A DNA stretch of 64,000 nt from Candidatus Alcyoniella australis. GTDB lineage: Bacteria; Lernaellota; Lernaellaia; JAVCCG01; Alcyoniellaceae. A program made the translations under genes and the position numbers. Where the stretch lies: NCBI GenBank assembly GCA_030765605.1, contig JAVCCG010000095.1, forward strand, positions 1 to 64,000, read 5' to 3'. The notes under the pieces are model-generated. The model had not been told where the DNA came from. It ran no database searches and saw only the letters and a program-made list of their open reading frames with translations. This document shows, piece after piece, positions 6,765 to 15,719 of this stretch (position 1 is the stretch's first letter; every line of letters starts with the position of its first letter).

Positions 6765-7190
6765 ATGATTTGTAAAACGATCCAGTTCAATCTGAAGACC
6801 GCGGGCTACTGTGATATCATCGATATCACGAGTCAGGTCGAAGCCGCGCAACGCTCGAGCGGTCTCGAATCGGGATTGTGTACGGTCTTTATTCCCGGCA
6901 GCACGGCCGGCGTGACCACGATCGAGGCTGAGCCCGGCGCAATGCGCGATCTCAAGGAGTGTATCGAGCATTTGGTGCCCCAAGATCGGCATTTTCACCA
7001 CGACGCCCGTTGGGGCGACGGCAACGGCTTTTCCCACGTGCGGGCGGCCTTGCTCGGGCCAGGGCTGTCGATTCCGGTCCACGATGGAGGGCTGGGCCTG
7101 GGAACTTGGCAGCAGATCGTGCTGGTCGACTTCGACAACCGCCCGCGCGACCGCCGTGTGCAAATCCAACTGATCGGAGAGGGTTCTTGA
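6765..7190 (+). CDS. yjbQ: YjbQ/UPF0047 family protein
   Basis: A 141-residue member of the UPF0047/YjbQ family, with the family signature in GLCTVFIPGSTAGVTTIE and the late HNxR-like HHDARWGDGNGFSHVRAALLG. Bacterial relatives show weak thiamine phosphate synthase activity, but the physiological role is unsettled. ATG 6765 is preferred, with GGAGG ten bases upstream; a TTG at 6756 is an alternative. The stop overlaps the TTG start of phoH, so the two genes are translationally coupled. Confidence 0.88.
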   Translation: MICKTIQFNLKTAGYCDIIDITSQVEAAQRSSGLESGLCTVFIPGSTAGVTTIEAEPGAMRDLKECIEHLVPQDRHFHHDARWGDGNGFSHVRAALLGPGLSIPVHDGGLGLGTWQQIVLVDFDNRPRDRRVQIQLIGEGS

Positions 7191-8197
7191 GCGGCGAGAC
7201 GGTTCGCGACACGCTGCTGTTCGAGGATTCGCGGGTGGCTCAGACCCTGCTGGGCGAGCACGAGGAGAACCTGCGCACAGTGGCCGAGCAAACCAAGATC
7301 AAGGTCTCGGCCCGCGGCTCCCAGGTGTTTCTCGAGGGCGATCCGCACTCCGTGGCCCTGGCGCGCGACGCGCTGACCCAGCTCTACGGCCTGGTCGCTC
7401 AGGGCTTGCCGATCTACGCCTCGGATGTGGAGCAGGCGGTCAAACTGCTGGCGCAAGACCGCAACGTCAAGCTGCGCGAGATCTTCCTGGATACGGTCTT
7501 TATCTCCAACCGCAAGCAGGTGATCGCGCCCAAGAGCCTCAACCAGAAGCTCTACATCAACGCCCTACGCGAGTACGACCTGGTGATCTCCATCGGCCCG
7601 GCGGGCACGGGCAAGACCTATCTGGCGATGGCCCAGGCCGTGGCCGCGCTCAATAGGGGCGAGGTCGACCGGATCATCCTCACCCGTCCGGCGGTGGAGG
7701 CCGGCGAGCGGCTGGGGTTTTTACCCGGGACGATGCTCGATAAAATAAACCCCTACCTGCGCCCGCTGTACGATGCGCTGCACGAGATGATGAGCATCGA
7801 GAAGGTCCAACGGATGATCGATCGCGGAACGATCGAGGTCGCGCCGCTGGCGTTTATGCGCGGACGCACGCTTAACGACAGCTTCGTGATCCTCGACGAG
7901 GGGCAGAACACCACCAGCGAGCAGATGAAGATGTTCCTCACGCGCCTGGGCTTCGGCTCCAAGGCCGTGGTTACCGGCGATATCACGCAGATCGACCTGC
8001 CCAACGGCACGACCTCGGGCCTGGTCCAGATCCAACATGTGCTGGCCGAAGTTTCCGGGTTGAAGTTCGTCTATCTCAACGAGACCGACGTGGTGCGTCA
8101 TCGCCTGGTAATGGACATTGTCAAGGCCTATGATGCCTACTTGCGCCGCCTGTCGGTGCAACAGAGCCCCGATCAGCAGGAAGAGGAGTCGGGCTGA
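7187..8197 (+). CDS. phoH: PhoH-like ATPase
   Basis: A 336-residue PhoH family protein. An N-terminal KH-like part precedes the PhoH ATPase core, with Walker A GPAGTGKT near residue 136 and Walker B region VILDEGQN near 236. The TTG at 7187 is chosen because GGAGAGGG lies four bases upstream and because it overlaps the yjbQ stop as TTGA; the open frame extends further upstream but without homology. PhoH with YbeY is commonly linked to RNA metabolism, and the order phoH - 7TM-HD - ybeY - corC is widely conserved. Confidence 0.95.
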   Translation: MSGETVRDTLLFEDSRVAQTLLGEHEENLRTVAEQTKIKVSARGSQVFLEGDPHSVALARDALTQLYGLVAQGLPIYASDVEQAVKLLAQDRNVKLREIFLDTVFISNRKQVIAPKSLNQKLYINALREYDLVISIGPAGTGKTYLAMAQAVAALNRGEVDRIILTRPAVEAGERLGFLPGTMLDKINPYLRPLYDALHEMMSIEKVQRMIDRGTIEVAPLAFMRGRTLNDSFVILDEGQNTTSEQMKMFLTRLGFGSKAVVTGDITQIDLPNGTTSGLVQIQHVLAEVSGLKFVYLNETDVVRHRLVMDIVKAYDAYLRRLSVQQSPDQQEEESG

Positions 8198-10662
8198 TGC
8201 CGCCGCGCAGGATCAGACCTTTCAGAGCCGACGTCAAATCGCGCCGCCAGTCACGCAAGGCCGAGAAGGGCCTGCGGCGGCTGTGGGCCAAGTTGCGCGA
8301 CGTTACCCCCGGCGACAACTCGCTGAGCGCCTCGACTTGGCTGGTCGGCCTCGGGCTGTCGATCTACATCGCCTTGTTTCTGGCTCCCTCCACCTCGGTT
8401 ACCGTGGACCTCTACGAGATCGGCCAGTACACAACGCGGGCGATCAAGGCGCCGATGCCCTTCAGCGTCGAGGATGACAAGGCCACCTCGGCCAAGCGCG
8501 AACAGGCGCGCTACGCGGTGCTGCCGGTCTACGACTTCGATCGCAATCTGGTGCAGCAGACCCGCACCAAGGTCGACCGCGCCTTTGTCCAGATGCGTGA
8601 ATTTTTCGCGCAGTACGCCCCGACGCCGGTCGTGCCGCAACCCGGGGCCACGCCGGGGGCGACTCCGACCCCCGTGCCCCAGCCGCGCAAGATCCCGCCC
8701 GAGCTGCTGGCCGAGCACTACCAGCAGTTCAACCGCCAGTTGGGGGCCGTGCTTGACGACGATCAGCTCGAGATCCTGCGCAAGGCCGGGTTTTCCGCCG
8801 AGCTGCAGCAGGCGATCGACAAGCTGATCTCCGAATCGTACCTGGGCTACATCGTCTCGGACCGCAACTTCTTCGATCAGACGCTGCTCGACGTCAGCCG
8901 ACAGGCCTTCAGTCGGCGCGAGGTCGAGTCGGGCAAGGAAAAGGAGATCTCCGACTTCAGCTCGGTGCTGGCGGTCGAGGAGGTCAAGGAGGGCGTCCAG
9001 GGGCGGGTCAAGCAAGAGATACCCGACGCCTCACGCAGGCTGCGCGAGACGATCGGCGCGTTGGTCGTTGCGCTGATCGAGCCCAACCTGACCTTTGCCA
9101 AGGCTGAAACCCAAACCCGCAAGAGCGAGGCTGCGCGCAAGATCGCCCCGGTGGTCGCCAAGTACGAGAAGAATCAGCTGATCATCGGCGAGGGCGAGCT
9201 GGTGACCGAGGAGACGCTGCTGGTGCTCGAGGCGCTGGAGGCCTCCGGCCCGCAGTCGAGCTTCGGGCTGGTGTTCGTCGGCATCGCCTCGGTTTTCTTC
9301 ATCCTGTTTACCGTGTTGTTCGGCTTCGTCAAGAACAACGTGCGCAAGTTCCGTCATGGCAACCGCGACATACTGTTCCTCGCCGCGCTGACCATGGGAC
9401 TGACGCTGATCCTCTGGATCGGCATCGCCATTGCCGAGTCGATCACCGAGACCGGCGGCACGATGCCGATGGCCTTTTTCCTGATGGCGATTCCCGTGGC
9501 AATGGCGCCGATGCTGGTGCGGCTGATTCTCAACTCCGAGACCGCGCTGGCCTATATGCCGGTGGCCGCGATGCTCGCCGGGATGATGGCCGACAACTCG
9601 TTGTACTTCGGGATGTACGTCCTGGTCTGCTCGTTCGCCGGCGCCTGGGCCGTGGGCAAGGTCAGCCAGCGGCTCGACGCGCTCAAGGCCGGGCTGCTGG
9701 TGAGCATCACCGGCATGCTGCTGGTGCTCTCGACCTCGTTCCTCTCGACGGTGCAGGGCATGCAGTTCTGGAAGCAGCTGGGATTCGAGTCCGCGGGTGC
9801 GGTGCTCGGCGGCGTCCTGTGCGCGCTGACCGTGCTGGCGCTCTCGCCGGTAATCGAGTGGATCTTCGGCTACACCACCGACATCAAATTGATGGAGCTG
9901 GCCAACCTCAACCACCCGCTGCTCAAGGAGATGATCCTCAAGGCGCCGGGCACCTACAACCACTCGATTTTGGTCAGCACCCTGGCCGAGACCGCGGCCG
10001 AGAGCATCAACGCCAACCCGCTGCTGGCCAAGGTCGCGGCGCTGTATCACGACATCGGCAAAATCAGCAAACCGCACTACTTCATCGAGAATCAGCGCGG
10101 CGGAGAGAACCCGCACGACAAGCTTTATCCGATGATGAGCGGGCTGATTTTGGTCAACCACGTGCGCGAGGGCGTGGAGCTGGCGCGCGATTTCAACCTC
10201 GGCGACGCGGTGGCGCAGATCGTCGAGCAGCACCACGGCAAGGGGCTGATCCGCTTCTTCTACGAGCGCGCCCGGGAGCGGACCGACCCGCAAATGGAGC
10301 AGCTGCACGAGGAGGACTTCCGCTACCCGGGTCCCAAGCCGCGCTCGCGCGAGGCCGCGCTGGTGATGCTCGCCGACCAGGTCGAGGCGGTCAGTCGAGT
10401 GCTCAAGGCGCCGGCCCCGTCGCGCATTCGCAACCTGGTCAGCGAACACATCAACCGCGTGTCCGCCGAGGGGCAGCTGGACGAGTCCGACCTGACGCTG
10501 CGCGATCTGCACAAGATCGCCGAGTCGTTTTCGCACGTGCTGATCGGCATCTTCCATCAGCGCATCGAGTACCCCGACGACGAACGCGAGGAGAACGCAC
10601 CTGAGCGCGAAAGCCAATCGGATACTGATCCGCGGCCCCCGAACAAAAGCCACCAGAGCTGA
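8197..10662 (+). CDS. 7TM-HD family phosphodiesterase (PgpH-like)
   Basis: An 821-residue membrane protein of the 7TMR-HD family. It has a first membrane span near residues 45-65, a large extracytoplasmic domain with a Pro-rich insert (about 145-168), a cluster of seven membrane spans (about 360-550) and a cytoplasmic HD phosphohydrolase domain. The HD pair is in ALYHDIGK (about 617-618), with LANLNHPLL and EQHHG as further metal-site segments. In Listeria the homologue PgpH hydrolyses c-di-AMP; whether this organism makes c-di-AMP is not shown here. The ATG overlaps the phoH stop (TGATG), and the end overlaps the likely ybeY start. Confidence 0.93.
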   Translation: MPPRRIRPFRADVKSRRQSRKAEKGLRRLWAKLRDVTPGDNSLSASTWLVGLGLSIYIALFLAPSTSVTVDLYEIGQYTTRAIKAPMPFSVEDDKATSAKREQARYAVLPVYDFDRNLVQQTRTKVDRAFVQMREFFAQYAPTPVVPQPGATPGATPTPVPQPRKIPPELLAEHYQQFNRQLGAVLDDDQLEILRKAGFSAELQQAIDKLISESYLGYIVSDRNFFDQTLLDVSRQAFSRREVESGKEKEISDFSSVLAVEEVKEGVQGRVKQEIPDASRRLRETIGALVVALIEPNLTFAKAETQTRKSEAARKIAPVVAKYEKNQLIIGEGELVTEETLLVLEALEASGPQSSFGLVFVGIASVFFILFTVLFGFVKNNVRKFRHGNRDILFLAALTMGLTLILWIGIAIAESITETGGTMPMAFFLMAIPVAMAPMLVRLILNSETALAYMPVAAMLAGMMADNSLYFGMYVLVCSFAGAWAVGKVSQRLDALKAGLLVSITGMLLVLSTSFLSTVQGMQFWKQLGFESAGAVLGGVLCALTVLALSPVIEWIFGYTTDIKLMELANLNHPLLKEMILKAPGTYNHSILVSTLAETAAESINANPLLAKVAALYHDIGKISKPHYFIENQRGGENPHDKLYPMMSGLILVNHVREGVELARDFNLGDAVAQIVEQHHGKGLIRFFYERARERTDPQMEQLHEEDFRYPGPKPRSREAALVMLADQVEAVSRVLKAPAPSRIRNLVSEHINRVSAEGQLDESDLTLRDLHKIAESFSHVLIGIFHQRIEYPDDEREENAPERESQSDTDPRPPNKSHQS

Positions 10663-11062
10663 GATACGCGAATTCTGCGACGCGTGCCTGGTGGCGCAGG
10701 AGGTGCGCGGGACCGAGCTGAGCGTACTGTTGTGCGACGACCGCGAGATCCACAGACTCAACTTTGAATATCGCGGGGTGGACAAAGCCACCGACGTGTT
10801 GTCCTTCAGCATGCTCGAGGGCGAGGATGCGCTTGAGGGCGAGCTGCTGGGCGACGTGGTGATCAGCCTCGAACGTTGCGCGGCCCAGGCCCGCAGCTTG
10901 GGCGTGGGATATCGCGAGGAGCTGGCGCGGCTGCTGGCCCACGGAATCTGCCATCTGCTGGGGATGGATCACGTCCACGGCGGCTTGCAGGCGCGCAAGA
11001 TGCGCCGCGTCGAGGAGCACCTGGCGCAGCTGAGCGCGGCGCTGCTGGATCGGGAGGAATAG
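10601..11062 (+). CDS. ybeY: Endoribonuclease YbeY (rRNA maturation), probable CTG start
   Basis: With a start at CTG 10601 the protein is 153 residues, the normal YbeY length, and the LNFEYRGVDKATDVLSF block falls near residue 54 as in E. coli YbeY. The zinc motif H-x3-H-x5-H is His114, His118 and His124 (HGICHLLGMDH). The first ATG/GTG/TTG in frame is GTG 10691, which would remove about 30 conserved residues. CTG 10601 has AGGAG at 10589-10593, an ideal spacing of seven bases, and lies inside the end of the 7TM-HD gene. YbeY trims 16S rRNA and acts in ribosome quality control. The start codon is inference. Confidence 0.85.
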   Translation: MSAKANRILIRGPRTKATRAEIREFCDACLVAQEVRGTELSVLLCDDREIHRLNFEYRGVDKATDVLSFSMLEGEDALEGELLGDVVISLERCAAQARSLGVGYREELARLLAHGICHLLGMDHVHGGLQARKMRRVEEHLAQLSAALLDREE

Positions 11063-11905
11063 TTGGCCGACGAAGACGACAGTTTCATCGTACGCTTCAG
11101 GCGGCTGATCAAGGGGCGCATGCCCGACCAGGGCGACGCGCAGCAACAAATCGAGCGCTTGCTCGAACAGGTCGAGGAACAGGGCCTGATCAGCCCCAGC
11201 GAGAACGACCTGCTCAGCTCGGTGCTCGACTTCAGCGATACGCGGGTGGCCGAGATCATGGTGCCGCGGCCGGAGATCACCGGCGTGAGCCTCGACGAGC
11301 CGCTGAGCAACGCGATCCGCAGCTTGATCGAGTCCGGGCACACGCGGCTGCCCGCCTTTCGCGACGACCTGGACCACATCGAGGGCCTGCTTTACGCCAA
11401 GGACCTGCTGCGCTGCTGGGGACGTAGCGACGACGAGGTCGAGCTCGAACTGCTGCTGCGCGAGCCGTACTTCATCCCCGAGTCCAAGCGCATTGAGGAA
11501 CTGCTGCGCGAGTTCCAGAAGCAGCGGCTGCACATCGCGATCGTCATCGACGAGTACGGCGGCACCGCCGGCCTGGTGACCCTCGAGGACATCATCGAGG
11601 AGGTCTTCGGCGAGATCGAGGACGAGTACGACGATTCGGAGAACGAGCCGCAACGCACTGCCGACGGCTGGGTCGTGGTCAACCCGCGCTTCGAGCTGGG
11701 CGAGCTGGACCAACTGTTCCCCGACGTCGAGCATCCCCAAGGCGACTTCACCACCCTGGGCGGTTGGATCCTCGAGGTCACCGGACGCATTCCGGACAAG
11801 GGCGAGAGCGTGCGCCTCGGCCCGTTGAGGGCTGTGGTCTTGGAGTCGGACGAAAAACGTATTATAAAGATCAAGATTAAACCCGATCTTTCCGGCGATA
11901 AGTAG
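11063..11905 (+). CDS. corC: CorC/HlyC-type CBS-domain protein
   Basis: A 280-residue soluble CorC-like protein. It has two CBS domains (about residues 60-190, containing ARTVAEIMVPRPEI-like SDTRVAEIMVPRPEI and VIDEYGGTAGLVTLEDIIEE) and a C-terminal transporter-associated domain (about 200-278). It has no N-terminal membrane DUF21 region. CorC is associated with magnesium/cobalt efflux. It starts at TTG 11063 right after the ybeY stop, with GGGAGGAA overlapping the ybeY end. The phoH/7TM-HD/ybeY/corC order supports the call. Confidence 0.93.
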   Translation: MADEDDSFIVRFRRLIKGRMPDQGDAQQQIERLLEQVEEQGLISPSENDLLSSVLDFSDTRVAEIMVPRPEITGVSLDEPLSNAIRSLIESGHTRLPAFRDDLDHIEGLLYAKDLLRCWGRSDDEVELELLLREPYFIPESKRIEELLREFQKQRLHIAIVIDEYGGTAGLVTLEDIIEEVFGEIEDEYDDSENEPQRTADGWVVVNPRFELGELDQLFPDVEHPQGDFTTLGGWILEVTGRIPDKGESVRLGPLRAVVLESDEKRIIKIKIKPDLSGDK

Positions 11906-11913
11906 GAGGAACG

Positions 11914-13137
11914 ATGAAACGGTCGACCGCGCTGATGGCGCTGACATTGGCAATTTTGCTCACTCTGTTCGTGGCGGCCTGCGAGATTGAAGACGACGAA
12001 GACGCCCAGCCCCCCGATGATCAAGGGGGCGACGACGTCGAAGACCCGCGCGGCGAGTACTTCGATCCCTCCCAGACCGGTCCCTATCCGATCGGCCACC
12101 GCACGCTGTACTTCGAGAATCCCGACGACACCGACATGCTGGGCAACCCGCGGCAGCTCTGCGTCGAGTTCTGGTACCCCACGGACGAGGCCTATCGCGA
12201 CGCCGAGCAGGATCGGCTGGGCGAGTTCTTCGGCGAATGGGAAGAGATGGTGCGCTCGATCCTCAGCCTGCTGGTATCACCCGAGGAGCTGGACAACTTC
12301 GATCTGCCCACCGGCGCGGTGCGCGACGCGCCGCCGCGCGCCGAGCTCGACGAGCTGCCGATCATCATCTTCAGCCACGGCAACTCCGGCGTACGCTCGC
12401 AGAACTACACGATGTGCAACCACCTGGCGAGCCACGGCTACCTGGTGATCGCGCCGGATCACACGGGCAACGCGCTGTTCGCGCCGTTCCCCGGCTCGTA
12501 CGTGATCTACAACATCTTGGGAATGCCCGCGTCGATCTGTCAGCGCCAGCGCGACTTCTCGTTCCTGCTCGACCAGTGCTACAAGATGAACGAGGAACCC
12601 GGCGGATTGTTCGAGGGACGGCTCGATCCCGAGCGCGTGGGCCTGGTCGGCCACAGCTTTGGCGGGCTGACCGCGGTCGAGGCGGCTAAAAAGGACACGC
12701 GCTTTCGTGCGGCGGTCGATCTGTGCTGCTACTTGATTCCCAGCTACCCGCAGAACTACCAGACAGCAACCATGTTCTGGCTCTCGCGTGAGGACAACAC
12801 GATGTTCGACACCGACGAGCTGATCATGCTCGGCTACGAGACCGCGCCCGCGCCCAAGGTGATGCTCGAGGTGCTGCGCGGCGGTCACTACTCGCCCACA
12901 GACGCCTGCTCGTTCATCCCCAGCCTGATGGGCGAGGGCGACGGCTGCGGCATGGGCGAATACGACGAGACCGGCGATCCGTTCGAGTTCCTGCCGCCGG
13001 ATCAGGCCAAGTTCCTGCTCAACACCTACCTCGCGTCGTTTTTCGGGGTCTACGTCAAGTACGACCTGCGCTACGTGGACGACCTGATCAACGAGTGGAT
13101 GCCCGAGGAGGCGCGGCTCAAGTTCGACCTGGGGTAG
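11914..13137 (+). CDS. Lipoprotein alpha/beta hydrolase (PAF-acetylhydrolase/dienelactone hydrolase-like)
   Basis: A 407-residue predicted lipoprotein. The signal peptide ends FVAAC (Cys23) and is followed by an acidic segment rich in Asp and Glu (EIEDDEDAQPP...). The mature part is an alpha/beta hydrolase. IIIFSHGNSG supplies the oxyanion region, the nucleophile elbow is GHSFGG with Ser248, and RGGHYSP near residue 325 may contain the catalytic His. The closest type is the platelet-activating-factor acetylhydrolase/predicted dienelactone hydrolase group; the substrate is unknown. The ribosome binding site is AGGAGG before ATG 11914. It lies eight bases after corC and probably ends the operon. 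Confidence 0.85.
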   Translation: MKRSTALMALTLAILLTLFVAACEIEDDEDAQPPDDQGGDDVEDPRGEYFDPSQTGPYPIGHRTLYFENPDDTDMLGNPRQLCVEFWYPTDEAYRDAEQDRLGEFFGEWEEMVRSILSLLVSPEELDNFDLPTGAVRDAPPRAELDELPIIIFSHGNSGVRSQNYTMCNHLASHGYLVIAPDHTGNALFAPFPGSYVIYNILGMPASICQRQRDFSFLLDQCYKMNEEPGGLFEGRLDPERVGLVGHSFGGLTAVEAAKKDTRFRAAVDLCCYLIPSYPQNYQTATMFWLSREDNTMFDTDELIMLGYETAPAPKVMLEVLRGGHYSPTDACSFIPSLMGEGDGCGMGEYDETGDPFEFLPPDQAKFLLNTYLASFFGVYVKYDLRYVDDLINEWMPEEARLKFDLG

Positions 13138-13327
13138 GCCCGCAAAGCTCGGCGCGCCGGATCAATGCTGTGAAAGCGCTTCGACGCGCCGTGCTTGCCT
13201 TTTACATCAAAGATTGGTCCGCGCAGTGGCCGGGCGCTGATGGCCCGGGTTATCTTGATGGATGGAATCGTGCTGTGCGCTAGGCTGCGTTGCTGTGGGC
13301 CGGGGGCTTACGGACGATTGCGGGAGA
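13138..13327. other. Intergenic region between hydrolase lipoprotein and RAYT gene
   Basis: A 190-base gap between convergent genes. A short hairpin CCGGGC/GCCCGG with a seven-base loop is at 13230-13248. It does not share the core or tail of the hairpin family at loci A-C. No gene is seen. Confidence 0.4.
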
Positions 13328-13900
13328 TCAGTCCCAGTCGGCGCTGGAGATCCAGGCCGGCATCTTGCAAATCTTGCCGTTGTTGGTGTGGCCGTTGCGG
13401 GACTTGCGCGACATGTTGCAATACGGCCAGCTCGATGGGTTTTTAACCAGGCCGTGCTTGACCGGATTCCAGAAGACGTACTCGATGTGCTTGGCCAGGT
13501 CCGCGTCGTCGCAGATCAGGTGGTTGCAGTAGCGCCGCCGCCAGATCGTCGACTGTCGCACCCTGCTTGAGTCCGGGCTGTCTTTGCCCAGGTCGAGGTT
13601 GCGGCCGTAGGTTTTGGCGAACGCGGTCTGGATCGCCTGCACTCGCAGGTTGAGCACGTCGTCGTCTTGGGGCAGGGTCAAGATCAGGTGCAGGTGGTCG
13701 GGCATGGTGACCAGAGCCTCGACCTCGAAGGGGTAACGGCTCTGTACCTTGCGGATGCATTCCCTGAGACTCTGCACGGCTTTCTTTTCTTGAAAGACCG
13801 GGTGCTTGTCCTGGATTTTAATCGTGATAAAGTGTGTATCGCCACCCATCTTGGGGCGGCGGCGATTGCGGTTGGTTGAGCTTGAGGTGTTCGTGGCCAT
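13328..13900 (-). CDS. REP-associated tyrosine transposase (RAYT), Y1/HUH family
   Basis: A 190-residue single-domain transposase of the IS200-like Y1 fold. The metal-binding HUH motif is MPDHLHLIL (His69, His71). The C-terminal block IWRRRYCNHLI...HIEYVFWNPVKHGLV...SSWPYCN is characteristic of RAYT proteins. RAYTs nick and rejoin DNA at REP palindromes and are domesticated, single-copy genes rather than classic insertion sequences. The frame is intact, so the enzyme may be active. Candidate REP-like hairpins occur elsewhere in this window, but none flanks this gene directly. Confidence 0.9.
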   Translation of the reverse strand: MATNTSSSTNRNRRRPKMGGDTHFITIKIQDKHPVFQEKKAVQSLRECIRKVQSRYPFEVEALVTMPDHLHLILTLPQDDDVLNLRVQAIQTAFAKTYGRNLDLGKDSPDSSRVRQSTIWRRRYCNHLICDDADLAKHIEYVFWNPVKHGLVKNPSSWPYCNMSRKSRNGHTNNGKICKMPAWISSADWD

Positions 13901-14077
13901 TATCCGACATTCACTCCATACATATAATAGCGGCCCTTCAATTACGAAGCGCCAGTCCCTGCGGGGACGCGTATTCTAACACATCTGATATATATTGTAC
14001 AACCCGGCGCTGCAAATGGGCATTTCCCATAAAGATCAATTAGATACATGCCGCAACGCGTCAGGAGGCGGAGCGCG
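13901..14077. other. Divergent intergenic region (RAYT / membrane-propeller gene)
   Basis: About 180 AT-rich bases between divergent genes, with a small GTCCC-TGCG-GGGAC hairpin near 13957-13970. It presumably holds promoters in both directions. Nothing else is recognised. Confidence 0.35.
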
Positions 14078-15667
14078 TTGAGTAGTACCGTGCGCCGTGC
14101 CCTGATCGATCTGCGCGGCAGCTGGGCGATGCTGCTCGGATGCGCGTTGCTCGCTTTGGCGCTGCCTACGCAGTTTGACCACAACCAGGGTCTGCGGATG
14201 CTCGGAGCGCTGAGCATGGCGCGCAACATCTTCTGGTTCGCCCTGACCCTTTTGGCCGTGAACCTGATGTTGCCCGGAAAGCCACGGGCCAAATTAACCA
14301 AATTATCCATTGTGTTACAGATCGCGATCCTGGCCGGGATTCCATTGTGGCTGTGGACCGCAATTCGAAATTTGGTTTTGCAATCCAACGGGTTGGTTGC
14401 CGACGAGCTGGCCCGGAGATGGATTGTGCTCAACATACTGGGAATGACGGCGATCAGCCTCAATGTGAAGCGTAACGGCCCGCTGGATCGTGTGATGCGC
14501 GTGCCGTTGCTCGGCGATCTACTGCTGCCGGCGGCCGCTTGGGCCTCGTCGTGGCGCAGGTACTATCCCACCGGCGCTCTGCCGCGGCAGCACCGCCTGG
14601 CGCCGCTGATCCCAGTGGTTCTGTTCGCGGGGATGCTGACCCTGCTGGGCATGAGCCGTGCGCCGTGGCGGCCCGAGGCCTATCAACTGCGCGAACGCAT
14701 CCTTTGGGAGCGCGAGTGCTACGGGCTGGCATTGGACTCCGAGCAGCGCATTGCCATGGCCACCAGTCAAGAGGGACGTGTGATGCTCGTCGACACCTCG
14801 GAGGGCACGCTGACCGGCGAGGTCGAGCTGGGGATCGACGTGGACCTCACCGGCGTGAGCTACGATTCATCGCGCGGCCTGCTCTACGCCGTTGCCGCAG
14901 ACGGCAGAGCCTTTACCGTTGATCCGCGCCTTGGCGAGGCGCAGTTGCTGGGTACGCTCGAAGATGAGCAGGTCGGCTTTGTTGTCGCGGGCTGCACCGA
15001 CCATAGCTCGATGCTGCTCTCCTATGGCAACCAGGGCCGCATCGATCGTCTCGATCTCTTTGGACTGCGCATCGAACGCAGCTCAACAGCGGCGAAGCCC
15101 AATTCGCGCGACTCGCTGTTCGACCTGCTGTGCATTGAATCGCGCGGGTTGCTCTACGCTTTGAGCCTGCAAGGGACGCTCGACGAGCTCAAGCTGGAGA
15201 CCCTCGATTTCGAGCGCCGGGTGGGTGTGCCCGGAAACAGTGCGGGCCTGGCCTACGATCCGCAGACAGACCGCCTGCTGGTGGCCGCGCCCACCCAGGC
15301 CCAAGTGCTGCTGATCGATCGCAAGACCCTGGAGCCCGCGGGATCGATCCAGACCCTGGTCGGCTGCCGAGCCCTGGCCGTGGAACCCGAGCAGCGGCTG
15401 TTGTTCGTGGCCGGGTTCGCGCCCTACCTGGAGATTTTCGATCTGGACACACTCGAGCCCCTTGACCGCGTTTTGTGCCCGCCGTGGGTCAGAAAGATCG
15501 TGGTCGATCCGCAATCGCGCCTGGCGTTGATGACCGACAAGCACATCGGGCTGACCTTTTACCGCTACGGCCCGGCGGTCCGGCGCGGACGCGGCCCGCT
15601 GGGCGCGTTCGACGATCCGTTTTTCCCTTTGGCGCGGGCCGTGGGATTGAGATTACTCAAACAATAA
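14078..15667 (+). CDS. Membrane-anchored beta-propeller protein, function unknown
   Basis: A 529-residue protein if the TTG at 14078 is used. A perfect AGGAGG lies nine bases before it, whereas the ATG at 14048 (539 residues) has no ribosome binding site. The N-terminal third has about four to five membrane spans (roughly residues 20-40, 55-75, 80-105, 125-145 and 190-210). The remainder is made of repeated strands of the type ALDSEQRIAMATS, VDPRLGEAQLLGTL, AYDPQTDRLLVAA and AVEPEQRLLFVAG, as in YVTN/SMP-30-like beta-propellers. No catalytic motif is recognised. It may sense or bind a ligand on the periplasmic side, but that is a guess. Confidence 0.65.
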   Translation: MSSTVRRALIDLRGSWAMLLGCALLALALPTQFDHNQGLRMLGALSMARNIFWFALTLLAVNLMLPGKPRAKLTKLSIVLQIAILAGIPLWLWTAIRNLVLQSNGLVADELARRWIVLNILGMTAISLNVKRNGPLDRVMRVPLLGDLLLPAAAWASSWRRYYPTGALPRQHRLAPLIPVVLFAGMLTLLGMSRAPWRPEAYQLRERILWERECYGLALDSEQRIAMATSQEGRVMLVDTSEGTLTGEVELGIDVDLTGVSYDSSRGLLYAVAADGRAFTVDPRLGEAQLLGTLEDEQVGFVVAGCTDHSSMLLSYGNQGRIDRLDLFGLRIERSSTAAKPNSRDSLFDLLCIESRGLLYALSLQGTLDELKLETLDFERRVGVPGNSAGLAYDPQTDRLLVAAPTQAQVLLIDRKTLEPAGSIQTLVGCRALAVEPEQRLLFVAGFAPYLEIFDLDTLEPLDRVLCPPWVRKIVVDPQSRLALMTDKHIGLTFYRYGPAVRRGRGPLGAFDDPFFPLARAVGLRLLKQ

Positions 15668-15670
15668 AAA

Positions 15671-15692
15671 ACGGCGGCCAGCAGGCCGCCGT
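15671..15692 (-). terminator. Intrinsic terminator between convergent genes
   Basis: ACGGCGGCC/GGCCGCCGT arms around a four-base loop. On the minus strand it is followed by TTTTTATTG, a good T tract, so it ends the lipoprotein gene at 15720. On the plus strand it is followed by TGTAAAA and may work weakly for the propeller gene. Confidence 0.85.
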
Positions 15693-15719
15693 TGTAAAAA
15701 GCTCTAATCGTGCTGCCGT

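Noticed and set aside
9031-10812. A 593-residue minus-strand ORF antisense to the 7TM-HD gene
   Set aside because: High GC removes stop codons in the opposite frame. The composition is His/Arg/Gln-rich and unlike a protein, and the plus-strand genes are certain. The same applies to minus-strand ORFs over lysS (21320-23173) and bamA (25100-27280).
13328-13900. Calling the transposase gene a complete IS200/IS605 element
   Set aside because: The protein has the RAYT C-terminal block and no element ends or second gene are seen around it.
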